Assembly: GCA_022616655.1 (NCBI GenBank)
Contig: JAKEEJ010000047.1
Span: forward strand, 1 to 11,978
Length of the DNA: 11,978 bases
Reading direction: 5' to 3'
From: Nevskiales bacterium
GTDB taxonomy: Bacteria > Pseudomonadota > Gammaproteobacteria > Nevskiales > Nevskiaceae
Shown: positions 7,747 through 11,978 of the stretch, in pieces
How positions within the stretch are numbered: the stretch's first letter is position 1
Layout: the number at the start of each line of letters is the position of its first letter
Position numbers and translations under genes: made by a program
The notes under the pieces: generated by a model
What the model was told of the DNA's origin: nothing
The model's database searches: none
Seen by the model: the letters and a program-made list of their open reading frames with translations, nothing else

Positions 7747-8859
7747 ATGCACACGGTATCCATTGAACTGGGAGCGCGGCACTACTCCATTTACATCGGC
7801 GGCGGGCTGCTGTCCCAGGCCGAACGCTATGCCGGATTCCGGAACCGAAGCTGCCGGTTGATGACGGACCGGAATGTGGCCGGGCACTACCTGGAACCGG
7901 TTCGCCGGATGCTGAACCTGGAAGCAGTGCACAGTCTGGTTCTGCCCGCAGGAGAATCGCAAAAAACCTTCGAGAACACCGGCCGGGTACTGGACTGGCT
8001 GCTGGAGACGCGGACGCCGCGGGATGGTGTGCTGCTGGCTCTCGGCGGGGGCGTGGTGGGCGACCTGGCCGGCTTCGCCGCCGCCATTTATCTGCGTGGC
8101 ATTGATTTCGTCCAGTTGCCCACCACCCTGCTGGCCCAGGTGGATTCTTCGGTCGGCGGTAAGACCGGGGTCAACCATGCGCAGGGCAAAAATATGATTG
8201 GTGCTTTTCACCAGCCGCGCGCCGTCATCACCGACCTCGACACGCTCAAAACGCTGCCGCCGCGTGAACTGCGGGCGGGGCTGGCCGAGGTCATCAAATA
8301 CGGAATGCTGGACGGCCCCGGATTCTTCGGCTGGCTGGAGCAGAATCTCGACACCCTGCTCGCGCTGGAACCGGCCGCCCTCGCCGAAGCGGTAGAGCGG
8401 TGCTGCGTCCTGAAAGCACGCCTGGTGACCGAGGACGAACGCGAAGCAGGACCGAGAACCTTGCTCAACCTGGGGCACACTTTCGCTCATGCCATCGAAA
8501 CGCATACCGACTACCGTGCCTGGCTGCACGGCGAGGCCGTGGCGGTCGGATTGTGCATGGCCGCCGATCTGTCGGCACGGCTGGGCTGGATGCCCCGCCC
8601 GGAGGCCGAACGCTGCACGCAGCTGGTGGCGCGCGCCGGCCTGCCCACGCGGCCGCCCAAGGGGCTGGAACCCGCACGCTGGCTGGAATTAATGGGCCAT
8701 GACAAAAAGATCCAGTCCGGTCGGCTGCGACTGGTGCTGTTGAAATCTCTGGGGACGGCAGTCGTAAGCTCTGACTTTGACGACGGAAGATTGAATGAAA
8801 CTCTGGAGCATTTCGGTTCCCCGTCTCCCGTCTCCCGTCTCCCGTCTCCCGCCGCATGA
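7747..8859 (+). CDS. aroB: 3-dehydroquinate synthase
   Basis: Converts DAHP to 3-dehydroquinate, the second shikimate-pathway step; the enzyme is NAD- and metal-dependent. The 370-aa product carries the NAD-binding [12 protein letters not shown], the signature [21 protein letters not shown] and [10 protein letters not shown]. The three metal ligands are Glu181 (LAEVIKYG), His244 (NLGHTFAH) and His261 ([10 protein letters not shown]), with the same spacing as E. coli Glu184/His247/His264. The domain appears to end near Phe356; residues 357-370 ([14 protein letters not shown]) are a low-complexity tail encoded by a CCCGTCT tandem repeat and are probably not part of the enzyme fold. The start is 1 bp after aroK, and the stop overlaps the dgt start as ATGA. 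Confidence 0.96.
   Translation: MHTVSIELGARHYSIYIGGGLLSQAERYAGFRNRSCRLMTDRNVAGHYLEPVRRMLNLEAVHSLVLPAGESQKTFENTGRVLDWLLETRTPRDGVLLALGGGVVGDLAGFAAAIYLRGIDFVQLPTTLLAQVDSSVGGKTGVNHAQGKNMIGAFHQPRAVITDLDTLKTLPPRELRAGLAEVIKYGMLDGPGFFGWLEQNLDTLLALEPAALAEAVERCCVLKARLVTEDEREAGPRTLLNLGHTFAHAIETHTDYRAWLHGEAVAVGLCMAADLSARLGWMPRPEAERCTQLVARAGLPTRPPKGLEPARWLELMGHDKKIQSGRLRLVLLKSLGTAVVSSDFDDGRLNETLEHFGSPSPVSRLPSPAA
8820..8851 (+). repeat. Perfect heptanucleotide tandem repeat (CCCGTCT, about 4.6 copies)
   Basis: Four full copies (8820-8847) plus CCCG follow without mismatch; period 7 fails at 8819 and at 8852. The tract lies inside the 3' end of aroB, 4 bp before the dgt ATG. Seven is not a multiple of three, so any single-unit change alters the aroB reading frame. 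Simple repeats of this kind are known substrates for slipped-strand mispairing. The minus strand contains five runs of three or more G separated by 4-nt loops, fitting a G-quadruplex motif. No other copy of the unit array is seen in the window. Confidence 0.97.
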
Positions 8860-10004
8860 TCCTGGCCCCCTACGCCGCGCGGCCCGAACACTCCCGCGGC
8901 CGCCGGTATTCCGAGCCTCCGCCGGGCACGCGTACCGAGTACCAGCGCGACCGCGATCGCATCATTCACTCCACGGCTTTCCGGCGTCTGGAATACAAGA
9001 CCCAGGTGTTCGTGAACCACGAAGGCGATCTGTTCCGGACCCGCCTTACGCATTCGCTGGAGGTCGCCCAGATTGCGCGCACCCTGGCCCGCAACCTGTC
9101 GCTCAACGAAGACCTGTGCGAAGCCATCGCGCTGGCGCACGACCTCGGACACACGCCCTTCGGCCACGCGGGTCAGGATGCCCTCCATGCCTGTCTGCGT
9201 GCGTACGGCGGATTTGAACACAACGCGCAGTCCCTGCGCGTCGTGGACGAGCTGGAGGACAAGTACGCGGACTTCCGCGGACTCAATCTCACCTTTGAAA
9301 CGCGCGAAGGCATTCTGAAACACTGCTCGTTACGGCGCGCACGGACACTCGGCGAGATCGGTGAACGCTTTCTGAAACGGCACCAGCCCGGCCTGGAAGC
9401 GCAGGTGGCCAACCTGGCCGATGAAATCGCCTACAACAATCACGACATTGACGACGGGGCGCGCGCCGGACTGCTGGACCTGGAACAGCTGCAGTCCGTG
9501 CCGCTGGTGGCACGGCAACTGCGGAGTGTGGACAAGACCTACCAGCGCCTGTCGTCCAAACAACGTCGCCATGAAACCGTCCGACGCCTGATCAACGTCC
9601 TGGTCACCGATCTGACCGAGACCAGCCGTGCCCATCTCGCACGAACGCGGCCTGAAAGCATTGACGACGTCCGGCGCCTGAAGCAACCCCTGATCGCCTT
9701 CAGCGCCGAACGACGTGCCGAAGCCACGGCTCTGAAACGGTTTCTGTATGAACATTTGTACCGGCATCCCCGGGTCTACCGGATGACCGTCAAAGCCCAG
9801 CAGGTCGTCCAGGAACTGTTTGCGGCCTTCTTTGACAAGCCGCGGCTGATGCCACCCGAACATTTCGAGATCGCGGTCGCCGCCGAGAAGACAAACGGCA
9901 AACACGGACGTGCGCGCACGGTGGCCGACTTTATTGCCGGCATGACCGACCGCTACGCCCTCGACGAACACGAACGGCTGTTCGACCCGCGCCGGCTCCG
10001 GTAG
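8856..10004 (+). CDS. dgt: dNTP triphosphohydrolase of the HD family (dGTPase-like)
   Basis: Hydrolyses a deoxynucleoside triphosphate to the nucleoside and triphosphate, influencing dNTP pools; the exact substrate cannot be read from sequence. The 382-aa product is of the shorter type, well below the roughly 500 aa of E. coli Dgt. Metal-binding residues are His66 (THSLEV), His95-Asp96 ([14 protein letters not shown]) and Asp189 ([12 protein letters not shown]). The N-terminal signature [20 protein letters not shown] is typical. The C-terminal antiviral/dGTPase region continues to the end. ATG 8856 overlaps the aroB stop (ATGA), and the upstream sequence is pyrimidine-rich with no Shine-Dalgarno, so translation probably depends on aroB ribosomes. 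In E. coli and Pseudomonas a DamX-type gene follows aroB; here dgt does. Confidence 0.94.
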   Translation: MILAPYAARPEHSRGRRYSEPPPGTRTEYQRDRDRIIHSTAFRRLEYKTQVFVNHEGDLFRTRLTHSLEVAQIARTLARNLSLNEDLCEAIALAHDLGHTPFGHAGQDALHACLRAYGGFEHNAQSLRVVDELEDKYADFRGLNLTFETREGILKHCSLRRARTLGEIGERFLKRHQPGLEAQVANLADEIAYNNHDIDDGARAGLLDLEQLQSVPLVARQLRSVDKTYQRLSSKQRRHETVRRLINVLVTDLTETSRAHLARTRPESIDDVRRLKQPLIAFSAERRAEATALKRFLYEHLYRHPRVYRMTVKAQQVVQELFAAFFDKPRLMPPEHFEIAVAAEKTNGKHGRARTVADFIAGMTDRYALDEHERLFDPRRLR

Positions 10005-10157
10005 GCACAGCGCTACCTTTAGGCCACCTTTCGGGCTTGGCAGAGGGCGAGGCCTCGTCTATATTTCCATCGTTGCGCTGCGGCAAATCCCCGACGTGTT
10101 CAGCTTGCGCGGTAGCACGCGCCGGGTGTTTTGTCGCCGCTGGAAATTGACCGTGTA
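10005..10157 (+). other. Intergenic region and leader upstream of gltB
   Basis: The 153-bp gap holds the gltB promoter and a predicted 5' leader of about 86 nt. Small hairpins are possible in the leader (GCGCG, 6-nt loop, CGCGC near 10107-10122), but I recognise no riboswitch or attenuator. I see no clear intrinsic terminator for dgt here. Confidence 0.6.
10037..10065 (+). promoter_or_regulatory. Predicted sigma70 promoter of gltB
   Basis: TTGGCA at 10037-10042 (five of six consensus bases) and TATATT at 10060-10065 are separated by the optimal 17 bp. Transcription would begin near 10072. It is the best-scoring promoter by eye in the window and faces gltB. Confidence 0.7.
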
Positions 10158-11978
10158 ATGACGATGAATCTTAAACGCGCCGACACTCTCCACGGCCGAC
10201 CCCGTGGACCGGGATTACCGCCCAAGCAGGGCCTGTACGACCCTGCGTTCGAGCATGACGCCTGCGGCGTCGGCTTTGTCGTGGACATCCAGGGCCGCAC
10301 GTCACACCGGATCCTGCAGCAGGCCATCCAGGTGCTCAAGAACCTGGATCATCGCGGCGCCTGTGGCTGCGAAGTCAACACCGGCGACGGAGCGGGTGTG
10401 CTGTTGCAGATGCCACACACCTTTCTGAAAGAAGCCTGCAGACCGGCCCGGATCGCCCTGCCGGGACCCGGCGAATACGGCAGTGGCCTGGTCTTTCTGC
10501 CGCGCAACGTGACGCTGCGACGCCGCCTTGAAGAACGCTTCGGCGACATCGTCGAATCCGAAGGCCAGACCCTCCTCGGCTGGCGCACGGTACCCACAAA
10601 CAACAAAATGCTGGGCGAAACCGCGCGGTCCTGCGAACCGTTCATCCGTCAGGTCTTTATCGGGCGTAATCCCCAGTTGACCGACGATCTGGCGTTCGAG
10701 CGCAAACTGTACGTGATTCGCAAGCGCGCCTACACCGAGCTCCGCCACTCGACGCTGGCCGGCGCGGAGTTCTGGTACGTCTGCAGCCTGTCGTACAAGA
10801 CCCTGGTGTACAAGGGCATGCTGCTGACGCAGCAACTGGATCAGTACTTCCCCGACCTGCAAAACCCGGGCCTGGAGACGGCGCTCGCGCTGGTGCACTC
10901 GCGCTTCAGCACCAACACTTTCCCCAGCTGGGACCGCGCCCATCCGTACCGTTATCTGGCCCACAACGGCGAGATCAACACGGTGCGCGGCAACGCGAAC
11001 TGGATGCACGCGCGCGAGGCCCGGTTCGAGTCGGAGCTGTTTGGCGAGGACCTCGGCAAGCTGCGCCCGATCATCAACCCCAACAGCAGCGATTCGGGCA
11101 TGTTCGACAACACGCTCGAGCTGCTGGTGCTGGCCGGCCGGTCGCTGCCCCACGCGGTCATGATGATGATTCCGGAGCCCTGGTCGAACCACGGCCGGAT
11201 GGACGATCAAAAACGCGCGTTCTACCAGTACCACTCGTGCCTGATGGAACCGTGGGACGGCCCCGCTTCCATCGCCTTCACGGACGGCCTCCGGATTGGC
11301 GCCGTGCTCGATCGCAACGGCCTGCGTCCTTCGCGCTACTACGTGACCCGGGACGATCTGGTCGTCATGGCCTCCGAAGTCGGCGTGCTGGATCTGGCCC
11401 CCGACACCATCTTGCGCAAGGGGCGTCTGCAACCCGGCCGCATGTTTCTGGTGGACACCGAACTCGGCCGGATCGTGGAAGACGAAGAAATCAAGCGCAC
11501 CATTACATCGCAACATCCCTACCGCCAGTGGCTCGATGAACATCGGATTCAGCTTGACGATCTGCCCGCCGCGCCCGAGGTTCCGTCGCCGGATCACGAC
11601 ACGCTTCTGCACCGGCAGATCGCGTTCGGCTACACGTTTGAGGATTTGCGGATGCTGATTGCGCCGATGGCGCGTGACGGCGTCGAGGCGGTGGGCTCCA
11701 TGGGCCATGATGCGGCCCTGGCGGTACTGTCCAGCAAGCCGCGACTGCTCTACGACTACTTCAAGCAGATGTTCGCGCAGGTCACCAACCCGCCCATTGA
11801 CAGCATCCGCGAAGAGCTGGTGATCTCGGCGGAAACCCGGCTGGGATCCGAGGGTAACCTGCTGCAGCCGCACCCGGCCGATTGCCGGCGGCTGGAATTG
11901 CCCTGGCCCATCCTGACCAATGAAGAGTTCGCCAAAATCCGCCGTCTGGACCGGCCCGGCCTCAAGGCCGGGATGCTG
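10158..11978 (+). CDS. gltB: Glutamate synthase large (alpha) subunit, 3' end outside window
   Basis: Large subunit of NADPH-dependent glutamate synthase, which makes glutamate from glutamine and 2-oxoglutarate together with the GltD subunit. I read 607 open codons to the window end; complete GltB proteins are about 1,500 aa. The class II glutamine amidotransferase domain begins at Cys36 (DACGVGF), the expected N-terminal nucleophile after removal of a propeptide, here about 35 residues. Further marks are [42 protein letters not shown] and [10 protein letters not shown]. The central domain starts around residue 480 ([27 protein letters not shown]). ATG 10158 is chosen, with ATG 10164 as an alternative; the ribosome binding site is weak. 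The FMN and Fe-S regions lie outside the window. Confidence 0.96.
   Translation, partial: MTMNLKRADTLHGRPRGPGLPPKQGLYDPAFEHDACGVGFVVDIQGRTSHRILQQAIQVLKNLDHRGACGCEVNTGDGAGVLLQMPHTFLKEACRPARIALPGPGEYGSGLVFLPRNVTLRRRLEERFGDIVESEGQTLLGWRTVPTNNKMLGETARSCEPFIRQVFIGRNPQLTDDLAFERKLYVIRKRAYTELRHSTLAGAEFWYVCSLSYKTLVYKGMLLTQQLDQYFPDLQNPGLETALALVHSRFSTNTFPSWDRAHPYRYLAHNGEINTVRGNANWMHAREARFESELFGEDLGKLRPIINPNSSDSGMFDNTLELLVLAGRSLPHAVMMMIPEPWSNHGRMDDQKRAFYQYHSCLMEPWDGPASIAFTDGLRIGAVLDRNGLRPSRYYVTRDDLVVMASEVGVLDLAPDTILRKGRLQPGRMFLVDTELGRIVEDEEIKRTITSQHPYRQWLDEHRIQLDDLPAAPEVPSPDHDTLLHRQIAFGYTFEDLRMLIAPMARDGVEAVGSMGHDAALAVLSSKPRLLYDYFKQMFAQVTNPPIDSIREELVISAETRLGSEGNLLQPHPADCRRLELPWPILTNEEFAKIRRLDRPGLKAGML

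Noticed and set aside
8795..9217. 140-codon third-frame ORF across the aroB/dgt junction
   Set aside because: Not a gene in this sequence state, since it overlaps two well-supported genes; it matters only as the frame aroB would enter after loss of one heptamer unit.
10037..10055. Possible sigma54 (-24/-12) promoter ahead of gltB
   Set aside because: A GG is present in TTGGCA but the required TTGC-type -12 element is absent at the right spacing; the sigma70 reading fits far better.
10302..11873. 523-codon open frame on the minus strand opposite gltB
   Set aside because: The plus strand encodes an unmistakable GltB over the same bases; long antisense frames are expected in GC-rich coding sequence, and the predicted protein shows no recognisable domain.

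Overview
The window reads as a conserved chromosomal block of a high-GC gammaproteobacterium. The order mrcA (divergent) / pilM-pilN-pilO-pilP-pilQ / aroK-aroB / ... / gltB is the classic arrangement known from Pseudomonas and many Chromatiales-like lineages. The high GC content, the type IV pilus assembly operon and the full NADPH-type glutamate synthase agree with this, but I cannot name a genus from sequence alone.

Layout. Positions 1-1907 (minus strand) hold the N-terminal 635 codons of the bifunctional peptidoglycan synthase PBP1a (mrcA/ponA); its 3' end lies outside the window. A 173-bp divergent gap (1908-2080) carries a good sigma70-type promoter for pilM. Positions 2081-7098 form the pilMNOPQ operon, with a 9-bp gap between pilM and pilN, ATGA overlaps for pilN/pilO and pilO/pilP, and a 25-bp gap with a clear Shine-Dalgarno before pilQ. 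It ends in a strong intrinsic terminator at 7116-7147. Then come aroK (7212-7745), aroB (7747-8859) and dgt (8856-10004), tightly packed. A second good promoter (10037-10065) precedes gltB, which starts at 10158 and runs off the window end.

Function. PilM (cytoplasmic, actin-like), PilN and PilO (inner membrane), PilP (lipoprotein) and PilQ (outer-membrane secretin) form the alignment complex and outer-membrane pore of the type IV pilus machine. PBP1a makes and crosslinks the peptidoglycan that this machine must cross. AroK and AroB are two steps of the shikimate pathway. Dgt is an HD-family dNTP triphosphohydrolase. GltB is the large subunit of glutamate synthase.

Most of the window is ordinary core genome, and I see no mobile element, CRISPR array, RNA gene or undescribed multi-gene system. 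The one feature that deserves attention is a perfect heptanucleotide tandem repeat (CCCGTCT, 4.6 copies, 8820-8851). It encodes the last residues of AroB and ends 4 bp before the overlapping aroB stop / dgt start (ATGA). Because the unit is 7 nt, one extra copy would fuse aroB in frame to dgt, and one lost copy would carry aroB ribosomes past the dgt start to a stop at 9217. The opposite strand of the same tract is a textbook G-quadruplex motif.
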